DNA from: Penicillium oxalicum
Lineage: Eukaryota > Ascomycota > Eurotiomycetes > Eurotiales > Aspergillaceae
Direction of reading: 5' to 3'
NCBI RefSeq assembly: GCF_001723175.1
Contig: NC_064652.1
Location: forward strand, 1,736,001 to 1,800,000
Length of the DNA: 64,000 bases
Positions 12,017 through 25,500 of the stretch are shown here, piece by piece. Numbering within the stretch: position 1 is the first letter of the stretch; the number at the start of each line of letters is the position of its first letter. The position numbers and the translations under genes are program-made. The notes below the pieces were generated by a model. It was not told the origin of the DNA and did no database searches. It saw nothing but the letters and a program-made list of their open reading frames with translations.

Positions 12017-13267
12017 AGACACAATTTGCGGAATGGGCTTAAGAAATTGACAGTGACGAGAGAGAGAGAGAGAGAAAAGGAGGGGGAGAGATGCTCATGT
12101 AATGACCTCATGTCTTGAAAGTTTCCATTTTATACCTACATAGGCAGTATTGATGTTGACTGATTGAATGTACTCGACGTTTTTCAACAAGATAATCGGG
12201 GGCTTTGGAGGTCGTATGTTTTGATTTGCAAGTTGTACTGGAGCTGGAGATGTTGATGTCGAGAATGAACAGCGACGAGAGAGCAGAATATGTCGATCAA
12301 GGGCGCATTTGATTGGCCCCCGGTGCCCGTTGAGACCAATGATGGCAAAAGTGGAACCATTATGAACATTGCCAGACATGACTCTCCCCGACCTGAATCA
12401 CCGGTACTGTAATTGACGTCTCTTGCATTCACATGGATCCACCCTACGATGTGTGCGACTGGTCAGTTGTCCAGGTCTCGAGGACGGAACCACATCCACA
12501 TATGTACTAAGTCGTCATGAGGTACGCGACTCGCTCAATTCCAGATACTCTCTAAAACCGTACTCGAACGGTCGGATCGGGTTGCATGTCACGATAGACC
12601 TGGTAACTTCCGGTGTCCCCGAGGGTAGCCGGAGTGTGTAGTAGCGCAGTCTATTGCGCGCGCCAGACATCCATGATACCAAAGTAGTTCCGGGCTCTAG
12701 ACCAGACCGCGAGAGCCAAGGCTCATGACGATATCAGAGGAGTACAGAGTACGTTACCCATAGATGGTAGTCTAGAATTGGACCCAATTATTTCTTTTTT
12801 GGATTGCCGCTGAACCTGGAAATAGGAACTGTATATGTCATACTGAACATGAAAGAGAAACTCAGCCGGGTGGCTGGAGCGAGGTAATTTTTTAATCTTT
12901 TTTTGTTTGGAAGTCATTTTCTTCACTTCACGGCTGATCCCTCCCATTTCTCAAGGGAAAGAGCCGTGCCTTGAGAAGGTGGGAGCATGCAGGACCGGCC
13001 ACGCAGCGAAAGGGAAGGAAGAAAAAGGCGTCGTGAGATCAAGAAAAAGAACCACCGCCGGAAATCCGTATTAAACCGCAAATCCCTAGAAAATGGCGAA
13101 AAAGCACGTGTGAACGGAATCCGTTTTGTAGGATTTACATGATTCATGAAACCTTCTCCCTCACGCCACGCGGAAGGGTTGCCGACATGCAATCGAGCCG
13201 CCCCTCGTTTGAAAGATGAGTCCTCCCCAACTATCTACCGAACCCGCGGCCGCCGCTTCGCACTTTT
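12017..13267. other. Convergent intergenic region before RPL6
   Basis: 1.25 kb between two convergent stop codons. It contains a GA microsatellite at 12058-12075 and otherwise no supported feature. Frames on either strand are short and interrupted. Confidence 0.55.
12058..12075 (+). repeat. (GA)9 microsatellite
   Basis: Simple GA dinucleotide run 42 bases after the stop of the hydroxylase-like gene, so probably in its 3' UTR. Confidence 0.9.
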
Positions 13268-14311
13268 TTACCACTTCATCTCGTGGGGCTTGTCACCGTT
13301 TCGGAGGCTGAAGGTGGTGGCGAGGTAGCTGCTCAGGAACTCCTCCTTCTTGATGCTGCTGAGGATGGACTGGTCGACGGCCTTCTGGTCAGCGGCACGG
13401 GCGGAGGCAACCTTCTTCTTCTGTTGAGCGGGAAAATAAAATCGTCAGTATCGAAGCAATGTTGATCGTTGTTTTTGGCAGATTTCGGGAACCCCCCGTG
13501 CTGGGCAGATAAGAAAGAACATACCTCGGGCTTCTCGCCCTGCTTGAAGAAAGCCTCCTCGGTCTTCTTCTCGGCCTTCTTCTCCTTGGTGAAGTAGTCG
13601 GGAGTAGAGACCTTCTCGAGGGTCTTGGCGTCAACACCAGCAATGTCGATGCGCTTGGAGGTGGCGATCACATAGCGAGCGTTGACACGGCGGAGGGGAA
13701 CACCGTTGATCTTGAAGGGACCGGTAACGAGGAGGACACCCTGGTCAAGGTGCTTGAGGAGGACAACACGCTTGCCACGGAAGCGGCCAGCGAGGAGGAT
13801 CAGGATGGTGCCGGGCTGGAGGGCCTCGCGAACCTTGGCGGGGCGGATCGACTTGCGAACCTGTTGGACCCCAAAAAGAGTAGTTAGTATGCAGTTTGAC
13901 AATATCGGGGACGCGATCGTCCAACGAGTCGAATATCAGGAGACCTGGGTTCGTGCGTGATGCGCTCGGATGCAATGCGACTCGGAATAATAGGCGAATT
14001 CGTGCGGTCCGCTTGAACGAAACGAGGATCGAATTGGTCGATTGCTTTGACGATTGCGGTTTCGGATGATTTGGCGCTGCTGTTCATTCTGTGGCGGTGC
14101 GAAGTTCCGGCGCAATTGCGATTGCATTCATCCGAGCGAATCTCACACGTCCCCAGTCCGTCTCTCGGAGGTCTATTGTGTTGAAACCACCCGGGTCTTC
14201 ACTGACCTTCTTAGGTTGCGACTCGTCGTCCACGGGGTACCACTTCTGAGCCTTCTGGGCGGGCACGAGCCGCTGGCCCTTTCCAAACTGCTTCGTCTGG
14301 CCGTCCGACAT
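13268..14311 (-). CDS. RPL6: 60S ribosomal protein L6 (eL6)
   Basis: A structural protein of the large cytosolic ribosomal subunit. Minus-strand exons 14311-14207, 13860-13525 and 13420-13268; 197 residues. Seen: N-terminal [17 protein letters not shown], the KOW-like core ([20 protein letters not shown]), [20 protein letters not shown], and a Lys/Glu-rich C-terminus ending KPHEMKW. Intron 1 is 346 nt and intron 2 is 104 nt; the long first intron close to the start is typical of ribosomal protein genes. Codons are strongly C-ending, consistent with very high expression. I looked for a C/D-box snoRNA in intron 1 and saw no convincing C box. Confidence 0.96.
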
Positions 14312-16786
14312 GGTGACGAAGATGGTGTAGGTGGTTGTCGGGTTGGGGGTTGGTGTTGGAGGTTGATGTGCGGACTTGCCAGTGGAGTCCAGATAGAGGG
14401 TTTGTGGGAAGGGGAAGCCCTATCTCACGTGATATTGGTTAGCCGAACCGACTGAGCTGACTCATCGCAGTATCGCCCGCCGACGGGCGGGATCCGGCCT
14501 TCCACGGTCGGTGGGTCCAGGCCGCTCAAGAAGGCGCTTGGCCAAGTCAGCCCGCGTTAAGCTACAACATGACTACTAATATGCTGGATGTCAATCACTC
14601 CGACACGACCATCAAAGTTGCCGCTCCACATTATTGTTCAACCTATGTATTTGATGTAACGTCCTCGGACGGTGAGCTGACATATCTCTTTCAAGGTCAC
14701 TCGTGATTCTAATACTCAATCCCAGGTGAGTCTTTGAGAAAAGCCACCTCTAACACTTTCAATCCATTTCAAGTGGGGCACTTGACCAACATAATGATCG
14801 TTCGTTTCTCGGATCTCTCCACGCTTTAGTCTACGAATGTTAAGATGTACATCAATTAGAAAAAGCCGTCGTGTGCACATCATAGTCCTACCACACTCTG
14901 TCTCAAGTTCACGTACGCAGATCCGTTTCAATGAACAAACCTGATAGCTGAGGGAAACATGATTTCCACCCTGATGCCGAACGACGCACACTGAAATGAC
15001 ATTGGCTTATATTCGAAGGAAAACTTAGTGCCTGTGTAGTAACCCATGAAACGATGAAGTCATTTGCACATCCAGTTGTCTCAGTCCATCCGTCTTTTGG
15101 AAGAGGTTCAAGGATGAGTTCTCGCCATGTGGAATGCAAAATTGTCACAACAGACGAAGACGGCCATCAACTTGAATACTATGTTTTTCTTTGTCAAGAA
15201 ATTATCTTGGTTAGTACTTTACACGAGAGAAACAAAGCAATTACTCGTCTTTGAAATACCTTGTAAGAGCGTCCATTCTTCTTTCCCCTGACAGAAATCG
15301 AAGTTCCTATGGATGACCTCATACAATACCATTCTGTGTTTCTTTACCTAGGTATACATTTCGATCACTTTTAATTGCTCTCGTCAGTACCTAGCGCTGT
15401 TTGTAGGTAACTTATCCTGTAGATAAAAGTAGGTACAGTCAAGGTGAGTCCTGGCCCCCCTAAACGGATACCAGTCTGAATGCAGCGTATACCTGGGCAT
15501 TTAGGGACTAGTCCTATTGGTAGATCCAGAAATAAAATTCTGTACTCCTCTTCTACGTCGAAATAAATATATACTTTTGATGCTCCAATCCTCTATTTAG
15601 CTCTTTTGCCTACGGACTATATAGAAGTCAACTACGACGTGCCAAAGCACAAGCCAAGTTACCGCTCACAGACAAGTAAATTCTCCAGAGGCTAGGTCTA
15701 CGTCCATATCGTAAACTACGGTAGGAAAATTTTGAGTCGCATCCATCCATTTCGTCACAACGTGCCAGATACCCGAATTCTTGTGCGAACACTTAAACAG
15801 GACTCCCAGCCCTGGCATGAACTCGAATTTCGAGAAATTCGGGATTCTCGCGCCGCACTATGTGAGGTAGTAGTACTGAAGAAAAGAGATTCTACCATGA
15901 CGAAAACAGATTAAAAACAGATTCTCTAGGGGAACTTCACAGCATTCACGCATTTCCATGGTGCTGGGTTCTCCAAGGTAGCCTTTATCATTTATTTAGA
16001 GCTGAACCGGTATGGAATGGCACCTCGAACTATTTAAAGCCGTGCGAGATTCATAAAGAAATGGATGGGCACCAAGATTGAACTACCTGGGTAAAATCAA
16101 TCGAGGTCTTTACCCCCTGCTCAGAAGCACGCGACGCCTAATCAAGGTAAACCTATAACATCACCGAGCTACCTTGCAGGTGAAAAATCGATGGTCATTG
16201 GACGGGCGTTTCCACAAAGACTTGTCGAAGTCCAAGCATAACCCAATGAAGTATCCCATAAACTATGGCGGCTCCTCGAGGGATTATTTGCGGCGCGAAG
16301 CGCCGCTTATAAATGGTCAATCATCATAATCGTGAATTTCTTCGTCCAGTTTGTATGGCATGAAAATTTCCCCTGGATAACAATCAATTAACGTACGGGC
16401 ATCAAAAAATACATGTTTACAGGCAGACATAGTTCTAGCCAAGTGTAGATGTGGGTAGCAAGTACTCTAATTGAATTTTTGATGAGGGCTACGCATGGCC
16501 CAAGACTTAGAAGCCTCGCCCGTCTCAAGCAATCGGCTCATCATGTGATCTGGATTACGTGGCGCCTATTTCCTAAGGCTTAATAAAACGGCGGTCCGTA
16601 AAGACCGGGTATGCAAGTCAGCTGTCTCGTACCAGTCAATGCTAGCTACTGACGTATCCACAACCTCTGTTCCTCACTTCACCTTCTCCCTCTCCAATCT
16701 CCGACCACTTAAGCCGCCTCCGTGACCCAGGGCAATTCCATCCATACCCACTCAGCCGTCTTTACTACTTTCTCATCGCTTTCGCC
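14312..16786. other. AT-rich gap between divergent RPL6 and RPN13
   Basis: 2.5 kb between two divergent start codons. Next to RPL6 there is a GC-rich inverted motif (CCCGCC/GGCGGG, about 14476-14491). From about 14,700 to 16,600 the sequence is AT-rich with stops in every frame and no open frame above about 90 codons. A perfect GC hairpin lies at 16290-16306. The last 120 bases before RPN13 are CT-rich, as in fungal core promoters. The middle may be a decayed mobile element, but no coding remnant is recognisable. Confidence 0.5.
16290..16306. repeat. Perfect GC hairpin in an AT-rich stretch
   Basis: Arms GCGGCGC (16290-16296) and GCGCCGC (16300-16306) pair fully around a GAA loop. It stands out against the AT-rich surroundings. 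Confidence 0.85.
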
Positions 16787-18162
16787 ATGTCGTCAGCTCC
16801 TATCATTACTTTCAAAGCAGGAATCTGCGACTTTGATGTGAGTGTTGGACGCTATTGTTCATTGCAGAGCTCAGCAACCTGAGCTTAAACCCTTTAATTC
16901 ATGGGTTTTAACGAACCGTTATCGAAGAGAAATCTAATACTCTCTATTCAAGGGCTCTTCAAACCCTGCCATCGTCAAGCCGAAGCCAACACCCGGCTAC
17001 ATTTATCTCTACTCCGAAGATGATCTGATGCACTTCTGCTGGCGCCCCCGCAATTCTCCGCTCAGCGAGCCTGAGTTGGATCTGGTGATGATTCCCTCAG
17101 ATGGCAGCTTTACTCCCTACCGACCACCTGGGAGGAATTCAATTAACGGCCGAGTCTTTGTTTTGAAATTCTCTTCCAGCTCCCAACGGTATCTCTTCTG
17201 GTTGCAATCCCAGACACAACACGACAATGGCGACCTCAGCTGGTTTAGTCCTCGCGATCTGAAGCTGGGCGAAATCGTGGACGTCTTGTTGCAAGGTGAA
17301 GATGTGGATGTTGAACACGAGATCGCTAACCTCCCGCGGCCATCACCTGGAGGCGACGATGACGAAACCATGGAGGATGTCGAAGGCACACACCATGACC
17401 CGAATCACAATCATGGTGGAAGCAGTGGTGGAGCTGGCCCGGATGCCACTGGGGGCGATATTCGTGAAGAGGGAGAAGAATCCCGGGAGGGCGGAGCCGA
17501 TGGTGGACGAGCGTAGGTATATATTTCCACCAACCTCACTACATGCGTTTGAGAGGAAGCCAAAATGCCGGAACATGCGCATCTGATATTTTTCTGGAAC
17601 CATTCTTAGTGCCTCCTCCGGCGACCCGTCATTGGTAGTTCAAGACTTCCTGCGTTCCTTGGGCGGTGGGCAACAGGGCCAAGCTCAGTCCCAGGGTCCC
17701 GAAAGGCCATCCACGACACTTCAAGATCTACTGACGCCCCCGAGTACCCTGCCTTTCATCGAGGCTGCTGATGAGAGTAATGTCGACCATCTCCTGAGCT
17801 TTCTCCCCCCAGCACTCCTCCTGTTGGCCCAAGGAAATGCCGAGGCTGCCGAGGCTGAGACCGACTCTGACCTCGCCCAGGCGGCTCTTCTCTCTCTCGA
17901 CCTCTCTCAGAAGAAAGATATTCTCCGTCGCGTTCTTCGATCTCCTCAATTCATGCAGAGCTTAGCCAGCCTTACCGTCGCACTCCGTGACGGTGGGCTT
18001 CCTAGTATTAGTGAAGCTCTACAGATTCCCGTGACGAACGGTGGCTTTATGCGGCGTGGCGGCGTACCCCTTGGCGGGGGCGACGCGGTGGAAGCGTTTC
18101 TGGATGGCGTTCGGCAGCATGTGAAGCAAGAAGATCAGTCGGGTCACATGGAGACAGATTAA
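16787..18162 (+). CDS. RPN13: Proteasome ubiquitin receptor Rpn13/ADRM1
   Basis: A 19S regulatory-particle subunit that binds ubiquitin chains and recruits the deubiquitinase UCH37 in organisms that have it. Exons 16787-16837, 16953-17512 and 17610-18162; 387 residues. Seen: an N-terminal Pru domain at about residues 5-110 (ITFKAGICDFD, PKPTPGYIYLYSEDDLMHFC, FVLKFSSSSQRYLFWLQ), an acidic Gly-rich linker at about 140-200, and a C-terminal DEUBAD domain at about 225-350 (SNVDHLLSFLPPALLL, LSQKKDILRRVLRSPQFMQSL, LRDGGLPSISEALQI). The complete DEUBAD makes this the full-length form, unlike the short yeast protein. The 17-codon first exon is followed by a 115-nt intron. Confidence 0.94.
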
Positions 18163-19566
18163 ATGATAGTCTCACTAGCATTTGCAGGGGAGGTTTTCTG
18201 GGAAATGATAGACACCTTCAAAGAAGGGATTCATCGTCTCATGTCCAGGCACCACGCATTCGCCGCATGGATGTCAAATTACCTATTTTTGGTAATCCGC
18301 AGCCCCACCAGATACAGGCAACACCTTTTTGCGATTTTTCCACGTCACCCACGTAGTGTATGAGTCCGGGTTGGATATTTTCCCCTCCGATACCACACAA
18401 ATAGTGACCGACAGGTGCCGCTCCCTGATATCACAGCAGAGAAGCGCCGACAGACCTCAACAATTACGGGGGAAAGTATGTTTGGCTTGCTAAGACTCTG
18501 CGGGTGCAGGTGTGTGGGTCACAATCATCCCGTGAGAAGCAAATAGTACACTGTAGCAACTATGTACCAACTGCCCTTTACTATTTATAATGTTCCTCTT
18601 CGGTGTGCTGCCACGGGTAACTGATATCGAGAGAGAAGATGCATCCATATACTTTATGAAGTGTTATGCCCCCAAAATAATCCTGGGTTAATTGCACGTA
18701 CGACTCGGCCAGTTCGTATGCAGGGGATGGATCAAATGACGTACCGAACTACCGTGGCCGTGCTAATATGTTATTGCATCCACCATAGTCAAGTAACGTA
18801 GACGCCAGACAAAAGGTTGGTACACCGTAAGTAGATAGCAGACAGTCTGTTCAGAATATGTGAATTGATAAGGTAGTCCCCGAAATTCAGGAGCCAAGGT
18901 ACCACGTCCGACCTCCTCTTTGTTCAAGGAACTCATCGACTCGAACATATCGAACATAGCCATTGAAGCATAACATGTGTCCGACGTCTCGAATGAAAGT
19001 ACCCAGGGTCACTCCAGAGCACCAAAGTGTACTACCCGAGCGGTGAAAAGACTGCATGAATAAGTCATTAACAGCGTCACGAAGGAGCCTGCATCGCCGA
19101 CATGGTCGTGGGGCCCAGGTACTTTCCCAGGTTCCCACACTAGCCCCGAGCCACTGAGAGGCACCAACCGCCCGAGCCACCCAGCCAAAGCTCCTTCCAT
19201 CGTCCCGTGGGTCCAGTGAGTCGACCGGCGGGTCTCAAGTTTCTCAATCTTTGCGAACTAAGACATATTTTAGTACTTGTTGATTCCGACCCCGGTTCGC
19301 TGCGCGACTCTTGGCGACGACGCTTCCTTCGCTCAGCTCTTCTCCCACGTCTTTGGTCAGCCCTTCGGACACCCGTCCGTCTCTGAGCCTGCCTGCGCTT
19401 CGCTTGCTCTTTTTGCACTTGTCAACAACGCTGCCCTCCCAAATCCTGTCGTCCTGGGTCACATACCCATTCACACGATTACGTGGGGCCCTCTGCCTAG
19501 CCGAGCGATTGCGAACAGCCTGGACTACGATGTATTCATTCCACTCATCGTGAATATTGCCTCACG
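18163..19566. other. Intergenic, RPN13 3' end and CCH1 promoter/leader
   Basis: 1.4 kb with no supported gene. The last 300 bases before CCH1 are CT-rich and contain an open frame overlapping the CCH1 start in another frame; it has no recognisable similarity and is probably leader sequence. Confidence 0.55.
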
Positions 19567-22500
19567 ATGGCGCCAACAGCCCACACGCCGGGGAACGAAG
19601 ACAACCCAAACCCTAATCAAATTCCCTTGCAGGATCTCTCGGGATACGATGGCTCTGCCACAAATCGCGGAAGACGCCGTGCTGATAGCGCCGGAGGTGG
19701 TCTGTTCTCGCGACGTTCATTGATGAGAGGAGGAGGGTCGCGAAGACAATATGAAAGTGTTGCGGAGGACTCGCCGGTTGAATTCACTGGTGCGATCAGG
19801 CAGGATTCTCAATCGAGACACAATAAATATGACACTCGTCAATCCGACGAAATTGCCCCCGAAGATCTGGCGCAAGCGATGTTCTTCGGTGCAACGTTTG
19901 ATAAATCGCATCCCTCGGTGAGCCGAGACGGACCGCTCTCGACACACCATTTCGACGACGCGGCTTCGGACCTTGACACTGTACCGCTCGACACATGGCC
20001 CGCGCACGGCCACAGCGGTGGTTACGTACCACCTCATGTCGAAGAGGAGGACGATACAGCGGGATTGACGGACCCTCGTTATTTACAGCCCATCAGCGGC
20101 GCGCCGGGGGGAGATAGTCGACGGAGTAGCGACATGGGTCTTCATTCAATCTCAACACGGCCCGCCGCGCGGCTAGGCGATGATTTGCCACACCTGGAGG
20201 AAGGTCTATCACGAAGCCGGGGTAGCAGTGCTCGCACACGATCGCAGTCGCCCTCTGCATCCGGTGCTGCTCTCCAGCGAGCGAGCTCTATGGTGAAGTC
20301 CATGTCTCAACGAGTGGTGAATTTGAGTAACGAACCCGAGGTGATCGCGCATACAATCGAGAAGGAGGAGTCACAACGAAATGCCCGAATGGAGGGGCCC
20401 CCTATGCTTCCTGCAATGTCCGAATACGCTCATGATTCATCCCACAGTCCCCAAGGGCGCGGAAAGCGTGGCGCACGCAAGGCGTGGCGGCAACGCAACA
20501 ATCCGTTTCGTGGCAGGTCGCTCGGTATCTTGGGCCCAGACCATCCGCTTCGGTTATGGCTCTGTGATGTGCTTGTCAATCCAATTATGGAGCCTCTCAT
20601 CTTGGTCCTTATTATCGTCCAAACCGTCCTTCTTACTGTTGAATCGTCGAAATCCGTATTTGATCGACCACGAGCGGTCCGCTGGGGAAGCAGCTCAATG
20701 GACTTTGTCTTCCTCGGCATTTTCTCTATCTATACATTGGAAATTGTCGCCAAGATCCTGGTCTCTGGCTTCTTATTCAATCCCACAGAATACAGCACTC
20801 TCGACCGGTCTCTGGGTATCCGAAAAGCGATTTCTGAAAAGGGCAAGAACCTCATCACGCCTCACCGGCAAGGAACGGTGAGAAAGGTCTCATTCGCTCA
20901 GCCAGAACCACAGAGCTCCATTCTCCGCTCATTTACCGGGATGAATGAACTGGACACACACAACAGTGTTTATGACGACCCTCTTCATAAGCGCCGTGAA
21001 CGGCTTGCTCATCGGGCTTTCCTCCGTCATTCATTCAATAGATTGGATTTTGTCGCCGTTGTGGCTTTCTGGGTTTCCTTTCTCCTTTCTCTAGCCGGAG
21101 TCGAGTCAACCCATCAGTTGTACATCTTTCGAATGCTCAGTTGCCTCAGAATTTTGCGGCTACTTGCCCTCACCAATGGCACATCTGTGAGTATTCTGTC
21201 AAGGAAAAAAAAATTTCCTCGTTGTGTCCCACGTACAAGCACGCGATGGCCGATACTAACCTGATATGTCCAGGTGATTTTGAGGAGTCTCAAGCGTGCT
21301 GCTCCTTTACTCGTTCATATTTCATTTCTCATTGGGTTCTTTTGGCTTCTCTTTGCTATTGTCGGTATCCAAAGTTTCAAGTCAAGTCTTCGACGAACCT
21401 GTGTTTGGATAGACCCCACGGGTCAGAGCAATTACTCTTCCGGGTCTCAGTTCTGCGGTGGATACCTTGAAGGTGGCATTGCGATGCCATGGCTGGATTC
21501 AGTTGGTAGTCCTTCTTTATCCGATCCGAAGGGATACATTTGCCCGCAAGGCTCTGTCTGCATGGAAGGAGAAAACCCCTTCAATGGCACCCAGAGCTTC
21601 GACAACATCGTACAGTCTTTGGAACTAGTTTTTGTCATTATGAGTTCCAACACCTTCACTGACCTGCTGTATGATACAACCGACAGCGACTACCTTGCGG
21701 CAGCTTTGTTCTTCGTTGCAGCATTGATTATCCTCAGCTTGTGGTTAGTCAACCTGCTGGTTGCGGTTATCACCCATTCGTTCCAGGTGATTCGTGAAGA
21801 AAGCAAACGCAGTGCATTTGCGATCCAGAATATCGATGGAGTCGATCACGATGAAACTCAGGCACCAAAAGTCAACACTTTGAAACGAATGTATGACAAG
21901 ACAGAATGGTTATGGGTTGGCTTGATTTTCTTCGATCTTGTGGTCCAGGCCCTAAGAAGTTCGTCCATGTCAGAGGATCGTGCTCGGTTTATTGACAACA
22001 CTGAAACGGTGGTGACTCTAATCTTCTTGGCCGAGATTATTGTGCGATTCGCGTCGGACTGGCGAGTCTTCTTTCAAAAACGTCGTAACTGGTTCGATCT
22101 CTTCCTTGTGATTGTGACCTGCATCATCCAGATCCCTCCGATTCGCAATTCAGGCCGTGCTTACACCGTTCTTTCCCTGTTTCAAATTCTCCGGGTCTAC
22201 AGGTTTGTCTTGGCGTTCTCTGTGACCAGAAAGTTGATTATGGTCGTCTTTGGTAATGCCGTTGGTCTGCTCAATCTTACATTCTTCCTCTTCCTAATGA
22301 CCTTTCTTGCCTCCATCTTCGCAACCCAGCTCTTCCGAAGCCAGATTCCCGCCGAGGATGGGGATGGCAATGAAATCACCATCACCTTTGCTGATATTTA
22401 CAACTCCTTTCTTGGCATGTATCAGATTCTCTCCAGTGAGAATTGGACTGATATTCTGTACAATGCTACGACTTACACCGTGGGCTTCAACACTGCTTGG

Positions 22501-25500
22501 ATCTCAGCTGCATTTTTCATCATGTGGTTCATTGTGGCGAATTTTATCATTTTGAACATGTTCATTGCTGTCATTCAAGAGAGTTTTGATGTTTCGGAAG
22601 ATGAAAAGCGAATGCAGCAGGTGCGAGCATTTCTGGAACAGAAACATGTCGGCGGAAATGCGAAGGGCAATCCCGCTCTATCCAAAATTCTCCGTCTCGG
22701 GAGAGGCTCTGACCGATACAAAGATCCCTTGGATCATGGTCCAGCAGCCATGGAAATGCTACTGAAAGACGCTGTTGTGCGCGACTTTCTCGACGAAGAA
22801 GAAAACAAAACACTTCAGATAAATCACCGAAGAGTGAACACCATATTTCCCGAAAGTGCAAACCAGGAAACCGTCGAGCCTGGCATGCTGTCCCGATTGT
22901 GGACCAAGGCAACATCCCTCGTGCTTGGCCGTGAACCAAACCCCTTCTATTCGAGGCTGCAATTCTCCCGCGCCTATGAAGAACTGGATCCACGAACGAT
23001 GGCAAAAGAGGTTGCATCCGCAGCCGAAGCTAGGAAGCGAGCTCAGCGAGAGTATCTTGTTAAGCACCCAAACTACAACAAATCCCTTTTCATCTTCTCG
23101 CCGAAAAATCCCATCCGCAAGATTTGCCAGCGAATTGTCGGACCAGGACGAGGTAATCAGCGAGTGGAAGGCGTCGATCCTTACAAACCCACGTGGTATG
23201 CATTCTCAGCATTCATCTATGCCGCAATTGTCGCGATGGTACTTCTTGCCTGTATCACGACGCCTTTGTACCAACGGCAATATTTTCGCACGGACCGCAA
23301 TTGGTTTGTCTACACTGACCTCGGCTTTGCTGTGATCTTTACGGTCGAGGCCCTCGTCAAAATAATTGCAGATGGGTTCTTCTGGACCCCCAATGCCTTC
23401 CTCCGCAGCTCCTGGGGCTTCATCGACGGCGTTGTCTTGCTGACACTGTGGATCAATGTTGGGAGTTCTCTGAAAAAAGACTGGAACGTGTCTCGCGCGA
23501 TTGGTGCCTTTAAAGCCCTCAGGGCACTTCGCTTGTTGAACGTCTCCGATAGCGCCAAGGATACCTTCCACTCGGTCATTATTGTCGGTGGGTGGAAGGT
23601 CATTGCCGCAGCAGCTGTTTCCATGAGTTTTCTGATTCCGTTTGCCATTTATGCCGTCAATCTTTTCAATGGGCAAATGGTTTCTTGCAACGATGGGGAT
23701 TTCGCGGGGAACCTGACGGCTTGTGTCGGCGAGTACGCTAGCACGCCCTACAATTGGGATGTCTTAGCGCCACGGGTGACCGCTAATCCTTACTACGACT
23801 TTGACAACTTTGGCAATGCACTTTTTATCCTATTCCAGATCGTGTCTCAGGAGGGATGGATCGACGTGCAGGAAAGTGCGATGCAGATCACCGGCAAAGG
23901 ACTTCAACCCCAGGATGGGAGTGCGAGGGAGAACGGTATTTTTTTCGTTGTCTTTAACTTACTCGGTGCTGTCTTTGTGTTGACACTTTTTGTGTCTGTG
24001 TTCATGCGCAACTATACCGAACAAACTGGTGTTGCATTCCTCACCGCCGAACAGCGATCGTGGCTGGAATTACGAAAGCTGTTGCGACAGATCTCGCCAT
24101 CAAAGCGATCCTTCCACGACAAAAGTCACAAGTGGCGCTTGTGGTGCTATCGCATTGCTGTGAAGAAGCATGGGCGTTGGGCACGTCTTATGACGTGTAC
24201 CCTTATCGTGCACCTCATGCTTCTGGTACTCGAGTATTATCCTGAACCGGATTGGTGGGTCACGACTCGGAGTGGCCTGTTTTTTGTTTTCGTTCTCGTC
24301 TACATCAGCAACACTCTAGTCCGATTGATTGGTCTGGGATGGCATCGATTCAGCAGAAGCTCATGGGATCTTTTCTCGCTGATTGCTGTGCCAGGCGCAT
24401 TTGTCACGATCATTCTCAACTTCGCGATGTCATCCCAGGTTGTGCTCGAGTTGAATAAGCTGTTCCTGGTCTCAATCGCGCTCTTACTGATCCCGCGAAA
24501 CAATCAGCTGGACCAGCTTTTCAAGACCGCGGCAGCCAGTCTCCCCGTGATCGGGAACCTTTTGGCTACTTGGTTTGTCCTGTTCCTGGTATTCGGGATC
24601 GCCATGAATCAGGCATTCGGCCTGACCAAGTTTGGCTCACAAGAAAACCACAATATCAACTTCCGTGACGTTCCAAAGGCCTTGATTCTCTTGTTCCGTG
24701 CGAGCTGCGGCGAAGGCTGGAATGAAATCATGGAAGATTACGCCACGATGGTCCCGCCGTTCTGCACATACGACTCTAATTTCCTTGATGATGACTGCGG
24801 CAGCGCCGCCTGGGCTCGAACTCTGTTCATCATGTGGAACATCATCAGCATGTACATTTTCGTCTCGCTCTTTGTTTCTCTCATTTTTGAGAGTTTCTCG
24901 TATGTCTACCAACGCAGCAGCGGGCTCTACGTGGTCAGTCGGGAGGAAATCCGCCGGTTCAAACAGGCGTGGGCGACATTCGATCCCAACGGGACAGGCT
25001 ATATCTCCAAGGAGCAGTTCCCGCGCTTACTCGGGGTAAGTTTCACCCATCTCCCTTTGGCTTTTTCTTTCTTTTTTGGGGGGGACTGTTTGTCTCTCTT
25101 GAGTAGATAACCCGCAGTGCTAACACCTGCACAGGAGCTGTCGGGTGTCTTTGCCATGCGCATCTATGATAACGAATTCACCGTGGGAGCGATTCTGGAC
25201 CAATGTCGACAAAGTCCTCGTGACTCGGTGCATTCTCTTCCATCCACGCATAATGCCATACCCATGCGGTCGCGAGACTCGCTTCAGTCGCTGCGTCCGA
25301 TTGGTGAAAATCCTCTCCCTACCGGTGTTGATTTGCAGAAGTTGTCTCAGATCATCGCCCGTATTCCGGTGCAAACCATCCGCGAACGTCGCCAACGTCT
25401 GAACACGTTCTATGAAGAGATTCTTGTCTCGGCAGATCCGGAGCGTGGCATCTCTTTCCATCAATGTCTGATGATCCTAGCTCATTACAATATCATCAGC

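Noticed and set aside
13861..14206. Possible snoRNA in RPL6 intron 1
   Set aside because: No convincing C box or terminal pairing was found on the sense strand.
19277..19723. 148-codon frame overlapping the CCH1 start
   Set aside because: Out of frame with CCH1 and no similarity; most likely leader sequence.
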